DNA of 64,000 bases from Mucilaginibacter sp. JRF (GTDB lineage: Bacteria > Bacteroidota > Bacteroidia > Sphingobacteriales > Sphingobacteriaceae). Below are positions 27,850-36,302 of the stretch, in pieces. The notes beneath the pieces were generated by a model, which ran no database searches, was not told the origin of the DNA, and saw only the letters and a program-made list of their open reading frames with translations. Numbering within the stretch: the stretch's first letter is position 1; each line of letters begins with the position of its first letter. The stretch is from the NCBI RefSeq assembly GCF_015223065.1, contig NZ_JADFBY010000005.1, forward strand, positions 225,538 to 289,537. The letters run 5' to 3'. The position numbers and the translations under genes were made by a program.

Positions 27850-28414
27850 GGTTCTTCTCTATGCAAGTTTTAAGATTACGTTTTCCGTTTTGTATATGGC
27901 TTTTTACCTCGTTAAGGGTTAAACCTGTATCGTCGGCAATTTCTTTGTAGCACTTTTGCTGCAAGTAAAACAGATCGACACTTTGGCGTTGCCCCGCAGG
28001 CAGCTTGCCCATACATCTCTCTAAAACGGCCATGTACTCCTCATTGTATTTAGTATCAGGATGCACATCGGCGGTAAATTCCATAACGTTATCATCAATA
28101 GCGGTTGTGGGCATCTTTTTATGGCTGCGTAACTGCATCAGGCAATAGTTACGCGCTAATACATACAGCCATCCCCTAAACTGCTTTACCTCGTGCGCCT
28201 TTACCTTATCAACCAGTTCCTCAAAAATGCCCATTACGGCATCCTTGGCATCATCTTCACCGGGCAGATATTTAAGGCACACGCCATAAACCAGCTGAAC
28301 ATATTTTTCGAACAAACGCCCTAATACCTGCAAGTCGCCACCGTTGCGGTAGCGCTCAAGCAAAATATCATCATCTGCTTCATCAGTATGTATAGTTCGG
28401 CTAAAGAGGTTCAT
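27842..28414 (-). CDS. ECF-type RNA polymerase sigma factor
   Basis: 190 residues. Region 2 is YVQLVYGVCLKYLPGEDDAKDAVMGIFEELV and the RGWLYVLARNYCLMQLR segment; region 4 is the helix-turn-helix LQQKCYKEIADDTGLTLNEVKSHIQNGKRNLK. Compact size and lack of regions 1 and 3 place it in the ECF group. Translationally coupled to the anti-sigma gene below. Divergent from the VWA-domain gene at 28501, which is a candidate target (inference). Confidence 0.92.
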   Translation of the reverse strand: MNLFSRTIHTDEADDDILLERYRNGGDLQVLGRLFEKYVQLVYGVCLKYLPGEDDAKDAVMGIFEELVDKVKAHEVKQFRGWLYVLARNYCLMQLRSHKKMPTTAIDDNVMEFTADVHPDTKYNEEYMAVLERCMGKLPAGQRQSVDLFYLQQKCYKEIADDTGLTLNEVKSHIQNGKRNLKTCIEKNRE

Positions 28415-28500
28415 TTATGGTGCTGCAAAATAAATTTTTTAAATGGCTTATGGAAATATGTATTCCGCTGCATCATGCAGGTATAAAAACCAAACAGATC

Positions 28501-30378
28501 ATGAAACATATCGTATTTATCGCATTAATGTTAATCGGGCTTACAGGCTACAGCCAGGTTAACAAAACCCGCACCATCAGCGGAACAGTAAATGATGAAA
28601 AGTCTGCATTACCTGGTGTGAGTGTAACTGTAGAGGGCACGCGGGTAAGAACGCAAACAAATGCTCAGGGGCATTATACTATTAATTTGTCGGATACATC
28701 GAAAAGGCTCGTATTCTCATTTGTAGGTTACAAAACGCAAACTATCAGGATAGGAAAGAAAACCGTTATCAATGTAAAACTGGAAGCATCATCAAATGTG
28801 TTAAGCGAGGTTGTAGTTGTTGGCTATGGGGCACAGAAAAGGGTATCCATAACTGGTTCAGTGTCTACAGTTAGGGCGTCGGCCCCCAACACTGTGGGTT
28901 ATTATGATAATAAAGCTTATGATCACATTAACACCGAAAGCTACAAAGGCATAACCGAAAATGGTTTTCATGTAGCCTCGAACAATCCATTGTCAACCTT
29001 CTCTGTTGATGTTGACGCGGCATCGTACAGCAACGTGCGCCGTTTTATTAATGGCGGACAGATTCCTCCGGCCGATGCGGTGCGCATTGAGGAGATGATC
29101 AACTATTTTAGTTACAACCTGCCCTGCCCAACCAATAACGATCCGGTGGCCATACATACCGAGCTTACCTCAGCTCCGTGGAATACCAACCACCGCCTGC
29201 TGCGCATAGGGCTAAAGGCGCGCACCATACCTACAGAAAATCTGCCGGCGTCGAATCTGGTTTTCCTGATCGATGTATCGGGTTCAATGAGTGCTGAGAA
29301 TAAGTTGCCGCTGGTAAAATCGTCCATGAAAATGCTGGTGAACCAGCTGCGAGCTAAGGATAAGGTATCCATAGTGGTATATGCCGGTGCGGCAGGCATT
29401 GTATTGCAACCTACCGCGGGCGATAAAAAGGCCACCATTAACAACGCCATTGATAATTTGGAAGCAGGCGGTTCAACCGCCGGTGGCGAGGGTATAAAAC
29501 TGGCCTACAAGGTAGCACACGAAAACTTAATGAAGGATGGCAATAACCGTGTGATCTTAGCTACCGATGGCGATTTTAACGTAGGCGCATCAAGCGATGA
29601 TGATATGGAAAAGCTGATTGCCAAACAGCGCGAGGGTGGGGTGTTCTTATCCGTATTAGGTTATGGCATGGGTAACTATAAGGACAGCAAAATGGAAACC
29701 CTGGCCGACAAAGGCAATGGCAACTATGCTTACATTGATAATATTACCGAAGCCCGCAAAACCCTGGTGAGCGAATTTGGCGGCACATTATTTACCGTTG
29801 CTAAGGATGTAAAGCTGCAACTGGAATTTAACCCCGCCAAGGTGCAGGCCTACCGTTTAATAGGTTATGAAAACCGTATGCTCAATAAAGAGGATTTTAA
29901 CAACGATAAAAAGGATGCTGGCGATATGGGCAGCGGCCATACGGTTACGGCTTTGTATGAGATAGTACCTGTTGGGGTAAAGGATGATTACTCCGGCTCT
30001 GTCGACCCATTGAAATATCAGAAACCGGCTGCGCCAAAAGGGATGATAAATACTGGCAGCGGCGAAATGCTGACCATTAAGTTCAGATACAAACAACCCA
30101 ACTCTGGTAAAAGCGCCTTAAGCCAGGCTGTGGTGAACGATGTACCTGTTGATTTTGCCAAAACCAGTGTTGATATGAAGTTTGCCAGCGCCGTGGCCGA
30201 GTTTGGTATGCTGCTGCGCGACTCGCCTTATAAGCAACAGGCCAGCTATGCGCATGCCATAAAAACCGCGCGTGCCGGTAAAGGGAATGATGATGAGGGA
30301 TACCGTGCTGAGTTTATAAAACTGGCCGAAAGCGCGCGCCTGTTAGCCAAAGAGGAGCAGGTGGCCGACGCTAAATAG
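28501..30378 (+). CDS. VWA-domain envelope protein with CarboxypepD_reg domain (YfbK-like)
   Basis: 625 residues from the ATG at 28501. An ATG 84 bases upstream is in frame, but only the later start yields a signal peptide (MKHIVFIALMLIGLTGYSQ). Order: carboxypeptidase-regulatory-like domain at about 25-100, SusC-like linker EVVVVGYGAQKRVSITGSV, a VWA N-terminal domain with FSVDVDAASYSNVRRFI, the VWA domain with MIDAS motif DVSGS near 255, and a C-terminal DUF3520-type region. Such proteins sit in the periplasm or outer envelope and bind protein partners through a metal ion. Divergent from the ECF sigma gene and sharing domain vocabulary with its anti-sigma partner. Confidence 0.85.
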   Translation: MKHIVFIALMLIGLTGYSQVNKTRTISGTVNDEKSALPGVSVTVEGTRVRTQTNAQGHYTINLSDTSKRLVFSFVGYKTQTIRIGKKTVINVKLEASSNVLSEVVVVGYGAQKRVSITGSVSTVRASAPNTVGYYDNKAYDHINTESYKGITENGFHVASNNPLSTFSVDVDAASYSNVRRFINGGQIPPADAVRIEEMINYFSYNLPCPTNNDPVAIHTELTSAPWNTNHRLLRIGLKARTIPTENLPASNLVFLIDVSGSMSAENKLPLVKSSMKMLVNQLRAKDKVSIVVYAGAAGIVLQPTAGDKKATINNAIDNLEAGGSTAGGEGIKLAYKVAHENLMKDGNNRVILATDGDFNVGASSDDDMEKLIAKQREGGVFLSVLGYGMGNYKDSKMETLADKGNGNYAYIDNITEARKTLVSEFGGTLFTVAKDVKLQLEFNPAKVQAYRLIGYENRMLNKEDFNNDKKDAGDMGSGHTVTALYEIVPVGVKDDYSGSVDPLKYQKPAAPKGMINTGSGEMLTIKFRYKQPNSGKSALSQAVVNDVPVDFAKTSVDMKFASAVAEFGMLLRDSPYKQQASYAHAIKTARAGKGNDDEGYRAEFIKLAESARLLAKEEQVADAK

Positions 30379-30381
30379 TAC

Positions 30382-30530
30382 CTTACCTAAACCTGATAAA
30401 TGCCCGGAGTGCAGATAAAAAGCTTCGGAGTGCTCTTAGCCCCGGCGATGCTTACGGTGTTGCCAGGTGCAAGGAGCGCTTTATTTAAAACAACAATCAA
30501 CAGGCTTAAACTATCGTTGATATTCAGCAT
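30382..30530 (-). pseudogene. Degenerate copy of the ispH 3' end
   Basis: On the minus strand a 47-codon reading frame (30530 to 30387) contains KALLAPGNTVSIAGAKSTP, matching KAFFAPGDTVGIAGATSTP near the C-terminus of IspH encoded at 31311-32162. At base level 30438-30482 matches 31367-31412 at roughly 78 percent by eye, mostly transitions. The non-coding TTACCTAAACCT beyond the gene end is repeated exactly (30383-30394 and 31272-31283). About 35 bases are deleted in the copy. Too short to encode a working enzyme. Confidence 0.6.
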
Positions 30531-30539
30531 CTTAGTGTT

Positions 30540-31247
30540 ATGCGGTTATCACTTATCATCCTGATCCTTATTGCGCCCTTGTTGGTTTTTGCCCAAAGCG
30601 GCACGGTTACCGGCAAAATTACCCATGCCGAAACCGGGGTGGCTTTGCCCAGGGCCAGCGTGTTTTTAACAGAAACATCATACGGTACCAGCACTAATAA
30701 TGATGGTGTTTTTACACTTAAGGATGTGAAGCCGGGCAAATATCAGCTGATAGTAACTATGGTTGGTTTTGAGGAGCACAGTCAGGATGTTACGGTAGGT
30801 ACAAACATTACCTCCATAAACATCAGCCTGAAACCGCGCATCACTAATTTGAAAGAAGTTAACATAAGTATACCTAAAGATTGGGCGCGGAATTATAAGT
30901 TGTTTGTAAAGCGGTTTATCGGCACATCATCGTATGGGCGTAAATGCAGGATACTGAATAGTGAAGTACTGAATTTAGGTTATAACAAAGAGGATGGAGC
31001 GGTAATAGCATCATCTGATGATTTTATTTTGATGGAGAACCGCGCACTGGGCTATATGGTGAGAATATTGCTGACCAAGAGTTACCTTGCCGAAACGCAT
31101 GGCTCATGGCATGGGAGCTTTTATTTTGAAGAATTACCCGGCACACCCGACGAAGTAAAGAAATGGAAAGCCAACCGGGCCAGACTACTTCAAAATGCAC
31201 GAACTATAAAAGCTTCAGAAAAATTGCCGAGTGATTTTGGGCAATGA
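30540..31247 (+). CDS. CarboxypepD_reg-domain secreted protein
   Basis: 235 residues. Signal peptide (LSLIILILIAPLLVFAQ), then a carboxypeptidase-regulatory-like beta domain at about 20-105 (GTVTGKITHAETGVALPRAS, FTLKDVKPGKYQLIVTMVGF). The second half (from 115) is unassigned. The related proteins in this phylum are often the N-terminal unit of larger outer-membrane receptors; here it is free-standing and may be surface or periplasmic. It lies between ispH and a degenerate copy of its 3' end, so it or its ancestor was probably inserted during a duplication. Confidence 0.75.
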   Translation: MRLSLIILILIAPLLVFAQSGTVTGKITHAETGVALPRASVFLTETSYGTSTNNDGVFTLKDVKPGKYQLIVTMVGFEEHSQDVTVGTNITSINISLKPRITNLKEVNISIPKDWARNYKLFVKRFIGTSSYGRKCRILNSEVLNLGYNKEDGAVIASSDDFILMENRALGYMVRILLTKSYLAETHGSWHGSFYFEELPGTPDEVKKWKANRARLLQNARTIKASEKLPSDFGQ

Positions 31248-31310
31248 GTAATAGTCAATATTAAAAGTATATTACCTAAACCTTATAGACAAGAACCCTT
31301 GGGGCGAGAA

Positions 31311-32162
31311 TTAAAAAGCCTCAAGGGCGTTCTTAACATCCTGCATCAGCCACATAGGGGTTGATGTAGCCCCGGCAATGCCCACCGTGTCGCCGGGTGC
31401 AAAGAATGCCTTGTCCAGTTCTTCTACGGACGAGATGAAATAAGTATTAGGATTATGCATTTTACAAACCTCGAATAATACCTTGCCGTTTGATGATTTT
31501 TTGCCCGATACAAATACCACCTTATCAAACTTAACAGCAAAATCAGGCAGATCCTTATCGCGGTTTGATACCTGGCGACAAATAGTATCATTAGCCTTTA
31601 CCTCGTAACCACGGTTAAGCAGTTCCTCCTTAATGGCGTAAAATTTATCGGTGCTTTTGGTGGTTTGGCTGTACAGGGTAAAGCGTTCGGGCAGTTCGGC
31701 ATTATCCAGTTCGGCAATATCCTGAAATACCAGCGCCTCGTTATTGGTTTGCCCTTGCAGACCCACTACCTCGGCATGGCCATGCTTGCCGAAAATGAGT
31801 ATCTGCTCGTTATTATCGTGCGATGTTTTAATGCGGTTCTGCAATTTAAGCACTACCGGGCATGAGGCATCTATCAGGGTGATGTTATTTTCGAGGGCGG
31901 TTTTGTAGGTTTCAGGAGCTTCGCCATGCGCGCGGATCAGTACCTTCTCGTTATGCAGATCGTGTAGTTGCGAGTGGTCAATAATACGCAGGCCTTTGGC
32001 CTTAAGGCGGGCTACTTCCTCATCGTTATGTACAATATCGCCAAGGCAGTACAGGTAACCGTCCTCCTCCAGTATTTCTTCGGCCATATCAATGGCAAAA
32101 ACTACCCCGAAGCAAAAACCCGAATCCTGGTCAATGGTAACCTTTAAATTATACTCACCCAT
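31311..32162 (-). CDS. ispH: 4-hydroxy-3-methylbut-2-enyl diphosphate reductase
   Basis: 283 residues. The three cysteines that hold the [4Fe-4S] cluster are present: C17 (GFCFGV), C101 (DASCPVV) and C195 (DTICRQVSNRD). AHGEAP and QTTKST are also family motifs; the latter takes part in substrate binding. IspH performs the last step of the non-mevalonate pathway, giving IPP and DMAPP. It lies next to the carotenoid operon, a consumer of these products. The first in-frame ATG is only eight bases from a -7 box on the minus strand, so the mRNA may be nearly leaderless. Confidence 0.95.
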   Translation of the reverse strand: MGEYNLKVTIDQDSGFCFGVVFAIDMAEEILEEDGYLYCLGDIVHNDEEVARLKAKGLRIIDHSQLHDLHNEKVLIRAHGEAPETYKTALENNITLIDASCPVVLKLQNRIKTSHDNNEQILIFGKHGHAEVVGLQGQTNNEALVFQDIAELDNAELPERFTLYSQTTKSTDKFYAIKEELLNRGYEVKANDTICRQVSNRDKDLPDFAVKFDKVVFVSGKKSSNGKVLFEVCKMHNPNTYFISSVEELDKAFFAPGDTVGIAGATSTPMWLMQDVKNALEAF

Positions 32163-32169
32163 GATGATA

Positions 32170-32177
32170 CAAATTTA
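32170..32177 (-). promoter_or_regulatory. -7 promoter element of ispH
   Basis: TAAATTTG on the minus strand is a full match to TAnnTTTG. Only seven bases separate it from the ATG, so transcription would begin at or just before the start codon. No clear -33 TTG is visible. Confidence 0.4.
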
Positions 32178-32227
32178 CGCTAAATTATAATATAAATAAC
32201 GATGTATAACGCCCTGTAGTTTGCCCG

Positions 32228-32872
32228 CTACAGCGGATAAATATTAAGCGCCGCGAAAAATATCAGTTGTGTTATCAGCAGCGCGGGCCCTACCCAGCTT
32301 TGCCTTTTAAAACGGAAGCTCTCAAACACATACAACATAAACAGGCTCACAAAAAACCAGCATACATAATTGTAAACAGGTATATGCTCAAAACGCCAGT
32401 GCCAGTAGTTGAATTTTATGGCTACGGGTTCTATCAGTATATCAAGCACCATCATCAATAATGCACCGTATACCATGCGCAGCAGCCGGTTTTTAAGGCC
32501 CGAGCGTTGCATAAGTACCCCGGTTGAATACACCAGCAAAAACCAGTTAACACCTATCATCAGCGGTATGTTGAGCACCTTTACCCCCAGCGTACTACCG
32601 TATGCATAATACCCGAACAAGCTGGCGGTATGCACACCTACCCATTCCACCAAGTACCCGGCAAAGTAAATAATGAGGTAAAAACTCCAAAAACGGTTAT
32701 CAACCTTATCATGACTGAATATCAGTATACCCAGCATCAGCAGCAGGTGAAAGGGTACAATATCCTCAAATAAATCGCTTAAGGCAGGCAGCGCGAAACC
32801 TACATAGCCTACCACATGAAACAGTATAATAATGGCGATAAGTACTTCGGGTTGCTTTAGTATGGCCTTCAT
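32228..32872 (-). CDS. CruF-like carotenoid 1',2'-hydratase
   Basis: 214 residues from the ATG at 32872, chosen because it overlaps the upstream stop in the ATGA pattern; an upstream ATG at 32890 is also in frame. Six or more transmembrane helices and segments such as FHVVGYVGFALP, EWVGVHTASLFGYYAYG and LDILIEPVAIKFNYW fit the carotenoid biosynthesis (DUF422/CruF) family. CruF adds water to the psi-end of gamma-carotene-type pigments, making the hydroxyl that is later glycosylated. It is the last gene of a five-gene operon with a glycosyltransferase and acyltransferases, which fits this role. Confidence 0.82.
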   Translation of the reverse strand: MKAILKQPEVLIAIIILFHVVGYVGFALPALSDLFEDIVPFHLLLMLGILIFSHDKVDNRFWSFYLIIYFAGYLVEWVGVHTASLFGYYAYGSTLGVKVLNIPLMIGVNWFLLVYSTGVLMQRSGLKNRLLRMVYGALLMMVLDILIEPVAIKFNYWHWRFEHIPVYNYVCWFFVSLFMLYVFESFRFKRQSWVGPALLITQLIFFAALNIYPL

Positions 32873-33957
32873 ACCCGGCGGCCTTTCCATACCGTGTTTT
32901 TGGTAAGATATTGTTGCACCGAAAAAAACGCGATAAGCAGCATACTGGCCATTTGCAACGGATGCAACACCACGTTAAGCACAGCATTTTGCCCGGCAGC
33001 TAATGATATCATGATACGGGTAAGTATAATTAAGCCCACCATTAAAACTATCAACGGTAAATTAAGTGTGGTAATTACCAGCAAGGGGCCGCCTATCAAC
33101 AAGGTAATATATACCAAAAAGCCCGGCACGCTGTAATTAAATATAGCCAGAAAGTTTTTGCTGAACCCATGTATAGCTTCGTTAAAGCCGGTGTACATGC
33201 GGCAATGTATAAGTCCGTTGGCCAGCAAGCTCTCTCCGCGATAGCGGGCGGCTTTTACCAATTTCATGATCTCTACATCTTCAACCACCTTATTGCGCAC
33301 CTGCTGGTGCCATTGGTTTTTGTGGTAGGCCTCGGCATCAAAAAACATGAACTGCCCGCTTGCTGCCGCTACGGTGTAGTTTTTGGTTAGATAAATCAAG
33401 CGTACAGGCAGCAGGTTTAGTAACAAAAAGTGCATCAGCGGTACCACTAATTTTTCGCCTAACGTGAGCATGCGCTGATTAGTGAACAAGCTAAGCAAGG
33501 CCACTTGCCGCAAGTGCATGCGGTGTACGGCGCTATTGATCAGTCCGGGCTGTATCTCTTCATCGGCATCAACAAACATCAGGTATTTGCCTTTGGCTTG
33601 CTGTGCTAATTGATGGCAGGCATAGTTTTTACCCAGCCAATCATCAGGCAGGGCATTGCCTTTTATTACGTTAATGTTGGCATGCGCTGAGGCATACCGT
33701 GTACAGATGGAATAAGTATCGTCGGTAGAATTATCATCCAGTATTATCACTTCGTAATCGCTGTAATCCTGTTCGGTAATGGAGCGGAGGAGTTTTTCGA
33801 TATTCTGCTGCTCGTTACGGGCGGGTATCAGTATGGATACCATATCGTTATAGGGCCTGGCTATACGTTGCAGCTTAGGGTTCGACATAAAGTTGAACAA
33901 CGTAACCACAAAGCGCAGCACAATAAAAAATAAGGTTACCGATATGGCAATGATCAC
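32869..33957 (-). CDS. Family 2 glycosyltransferase, probably carotenoid glycosylation
   Basis: 362 residues. GT-A fold motifs: VSILIPARNEQQNIEKLL near 44-60, IILDDNSTDDT near 72-82, and the metal-binding FVDADEE near 134. The N-terminal membrane helix (about 1-22) and two or three C-terminal helices anchor it to the inner membrane. Similar enzymes (CruC in green sulfur bacteria) transfer glucose to the carotenoid hydroxyl made by CruF. Overlaps the CruF-like gene by four bases and follows the acyltransferase by one base. The exact sugar is unknown. Confidence 0.78.
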   Translation of the reverse strand: MIIAISVTLFFIVLRFVVTLFNFMSNPKLQRIARPYNDMVSILIPARNEQQNIEKLLRSITEQDYSDYEVIILDDNSTDDTYSICTRYASAHANINVIKGNALPDDWLGKNYACHQLAQQAKGKYLMFVDADEEIQPGLINSAVHRMHLRQVALLSLFTNQRMLTLGEKLVVPLMHFLLLNLLPVRLIYLTKNYTVAAASGQFMFFDAEAYHKNQWHQQVRNKVVEDVEIMKLVKAARYRGESLLANGLIHCRMYTGFNEAIHGFSKNFLAIFNYSVPGFLVYITLLIGGPLLVITTLNLPLIVLMVGLIILTRIMISLAAGQNAVLNVVLHPLQMASMLLIAFFSVQQYLTKNTVWKGRRV

Positions 33958-33958
33958 T

Positions 33959-34582
33959 TTATATAACTATTTGTGTTTGCTGATGCCGTGCCGCGTTATA
34001 ATGCTGCTGGTAGGCATCGGTAAATTGATTTATATTGTTAAAGCTGTTAACAGTGCTTTTGTTTAAATAAACGTTGATGCCCGGCTTTTTGTACTCAAAG
34101 TACTCAATAAAAGTGGCGGCGAATACCAGTTGCGATGTTTGTTTGGCTTTATCCATCACCCGCAATACGCCTTTATCAAACTCCACCTGCTGTACAAAGT
34201 TAGAGTACAGCTTACCCTGCGGAAATATAACCACCAGGTTTTGCGGATCATTAAGCAACTCGGCAGCATAGTTAAGCGACTCGATCAGGCTCTTTGAGTT
34301 TTTACTGATAGAGAACGCGCCCATATACTTCAAAAAGAAAACCTTGCTTACGGTTTCCTCCAATATCATGATGTGGAAACGCTTTTTAAATAGCTTATGG
34401 TTAAGATAATAAAGCATAAAACCATCCCACCAGCTAAAGTGGTTGGGGATGAGTAATACCGATTTATCCTGATCAACCTCGATATGATTAAAATTGAACG
34501 AGCGAAAGTTTTTATCGATCAGCCGCAAAATATACCGGTGGAAGAACCAGTGTATCACTTTATTATTTTTCGGGGCGATCAT
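33959..34582 (-). CDS. PlsC-like acyltransferase (first of two)
   Basis: 207 residues. The acyltransferase motif NHFSWWDG (H48-x4-D53) and the motif III-like VVIFPQGKL near 117 are clear. It is short and has no multi-helix membrane domain, so it is peripheral. In this operon it is likely to attach a fatty acid to the carotenoid sugar, as CruD does, rather than make phosphatidate (inference from context). It is homologous to the next upstream gene; both have H48 and D53 at the same positions. Confidence 0.75.
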   Translation of the reverse strand: MIAPKNNKVIHWFFHRYILRLIDKNFRSFNFNHIEVDQDKSVLLIPNHFSWWDGFMLYYLNHKLFKKRFHIMILEETVSKVFFLKYMGAFSISKNSKSLIESLNYAAELLNDPQNLVVIFPQGKLYSNFVQQVEFDKGVLRVMDKAKQTSQLVFAATFIEYFEYKKPGINVYLNKSTVNSFNNINQFTDAYQQHYNAARHQQTQIVI

Positions 34583-34599
34583 TGTTGCAATATCAATAT

Positions 34600-35223
34600 T
34601 TAATGGTCAGCATGTATTTGGTTTGCCAGGGCCTGTTTGTGGTGCGCGTTAATGTTGCTTACCAATTGTTCAAAAGGTACTTCGCCCGCCACGCCGCAAT
34701 CAAACAAATGGATGAATGCCGATGGCTTGAGGCTCTCAAAATAATCTATCAGTACGCATGAGTAAACTATCTGGCAGGGACCTTTAATGTTTTTGATGAG
34801 GCGCTCAATACCTTTTTCAATACCTATCTCGGTGGCGTGGTTTGATATCAGCCCGCCTTGCGGAAATACCACTACCAAATTCTCCGGATCATCAAGTAAA
34901 CCGGCCGCGTATTGCAACGATCTAATCATCTCTCGCGAGCCTTTTTCGATAGAGAAGCCCCCAAACAGGTTGAACAACATCCGCTTGCGCAAATGATCTT
35001 GCTGCATCATGATGAACAGTTTGCGCTTAAGATGCCAGTAGGCCAGATAATTGCCAAAAAAACCATCCCACCAGCTAAAGTGATTGCACAGCAGCAATAC
35101 AGAGTGGCCGGGCTTAGGCTTAAAAGGCGTTACCACCACGCGGTTAAAGGCCTTATGTATGCGGTAACGCATATACCGGGCGAACCAGTTGCTGAAAAGA
35201 CTTACTCTGCGGGCGGGTATCAT
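34600..35223 (-). CDS. PlsC-like acyltransferase (second of two)
   Basis: 207 residues, the same length as its neighbour. NHFSWWDG with H48 and D53, and VVVFPQGGL near 117, give the HX4D acyltransferase signature. The tandem copies point to a duplication; they may acylate different positions or with different chain lengths. The gene overlaps the hydrolase gene by four bases and sits 17 bases before the next acyltransferase, so it is inside the carotenoid operon. Confidence 0.75.
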   Translation of the reverse strand: MIPARRVSLFSNWFARYMRYRIHKAFNRVVVTPFKPKPGHSVLLLCNHFSWWDGFFGNYLAYWHLKRKLFIMMQQDHLRKRMLFNLFGGFSIEKGSREMIRSLQYAAGLLDDPENLVVVFPQGGLISNHATEIGIEKGIERLIKNIKGPCQIVYSCVLIDYFESLKPSAFIHLFDCGVAGEVPFEQLVSNINAHHKQALANQIHADH

Positions 35224-36038
35224 ACCTTAAATTTAACTAAATATTTATCCAGATCGGCAGTAACCAGCCAGTGGCCAAGGTCAACCTCGTGCACTTCGGC
35301 ATTATTTAGTGTGCTGATGAATGGCGCGGCCTGCCGCTTCGGGAACAGGTTATCGTGCTTGCCGAATATCAACCGGCACTTAATATCATGCTGATTAATA
35401 AGCTGAGCCACCTTATGGGTATCGGGTTTTAAACGCCGTATCAGGTTGAGGGTATAATATACATCAAGGCGTTTTTGTTCGGTATCCATCTCGCTCCACG
35501 CTATTTTGTACAGGCTGGCATCAATAAAACCTACACGCTTAAGTGTTTTTAACAACGATGGCGCTATCCATTTACTCTTGGTAACGGTGCGGAATAGCTG
35601 TTTGCCTAAAATATTGTGTGTTAGTATGTGGAAGCCCTTGTAAACAAACAGCCCATCGGGTGCCATTAGTATCACTTCATCTATCAGGTCGGCATATTCT
35701 TCAACCAGTATCAGCGCCAGGTTAGCGCCAATGGAGTAGCCCAATACCGAAAAGCGTTGCCTGCCATAGCGCTTAAACCATTCTTCAACATAATTGCGCA
35801 CCAGGGTTTTGGGCATGCCCTTAACTATTTGCTGCTCGCTCCAGTCGCGCAGCGCGCTGCCACCATGAAAAAAATGATCGAAGCCGTAAACATGGTACTC
35901 GGGCAATACCGATTGTTCGAGCACGTGAAATTGCTTACCCGTCATGCCGTAACCATGAAAAGCCAGCAGTGGCTTGCTGCCCGTACCATATTCGTGATAA
36001 TGTATTTGCCCCAGCTGCGGGATGTGTAAATAACCCAT
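35220..36038 (-). CDS. Alpha/beta-hydrolase
   Basis: 272 residues. Oxyanion region LLAFHGYGMTG near 29-39, nucleophile elbow VLGYSIGANLAL with Ser near 100, acid in LIFGKHDNLFP and catalytic His in VDLGHWLV near 261 make a complete triad. Cytoplasmic. First gene of the carotenoid operon: the next gene overlaps by four bases. It could process an acylated pigment or precursor, but no substrate can be read from the sequence. Confidence 0.8.
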   Translation of the reverse strand: MGYLHIPQLGQIHYHEYGTGSKPLLAFHGYGMTGKQFHVLEQSVLPEYHVYGFDHFFHGGSALRDWSEQQIVKGMPKTLVRNYVEEWFKRYGRQRFSVLGYSIGANLALILVEEYADLIDEVILMAPDGLFVYKGFHILTHNILGKQLFRTVTKSKWIAPSLLKTLKRVGFIDASLYKIAWSEMDTEQKRLDVYYTLNLIRRLKPDTHKVAQLINQHDIKCRLIFGKHDNLFPKRQAAPFISTLNNAEVHEVDLGHWLVTADLDKYLVKFKV

Positions 36039-36302
36039 TGCGGCAATATTAACAAATACCTGCTAAATACCAGCGTTTCTTATTTCAGGTATGTCTTGTG
36101 ATAATAATTGCTGGGTGATTTATCGGGAATTTTTGGGGTTTAAATACGGAGCTATTGGGTTGATTGGAAGTTGTTATATTGGACAAAAATAATAACCCAT
36201 GGTTCATTCGCAGCCGCTAATCTACTGATGAATCTATGGCTTAATTATGATATGTATTTAAAGTCATTTTAGATATAACACTAACTATTAAATTAAGTAA
36301 AG

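Noticed and set aside
28417..28500. N-terminal extension of the VWA protein
   Set aside because: The later ATG gives a proper signal peptide; the extension does not.
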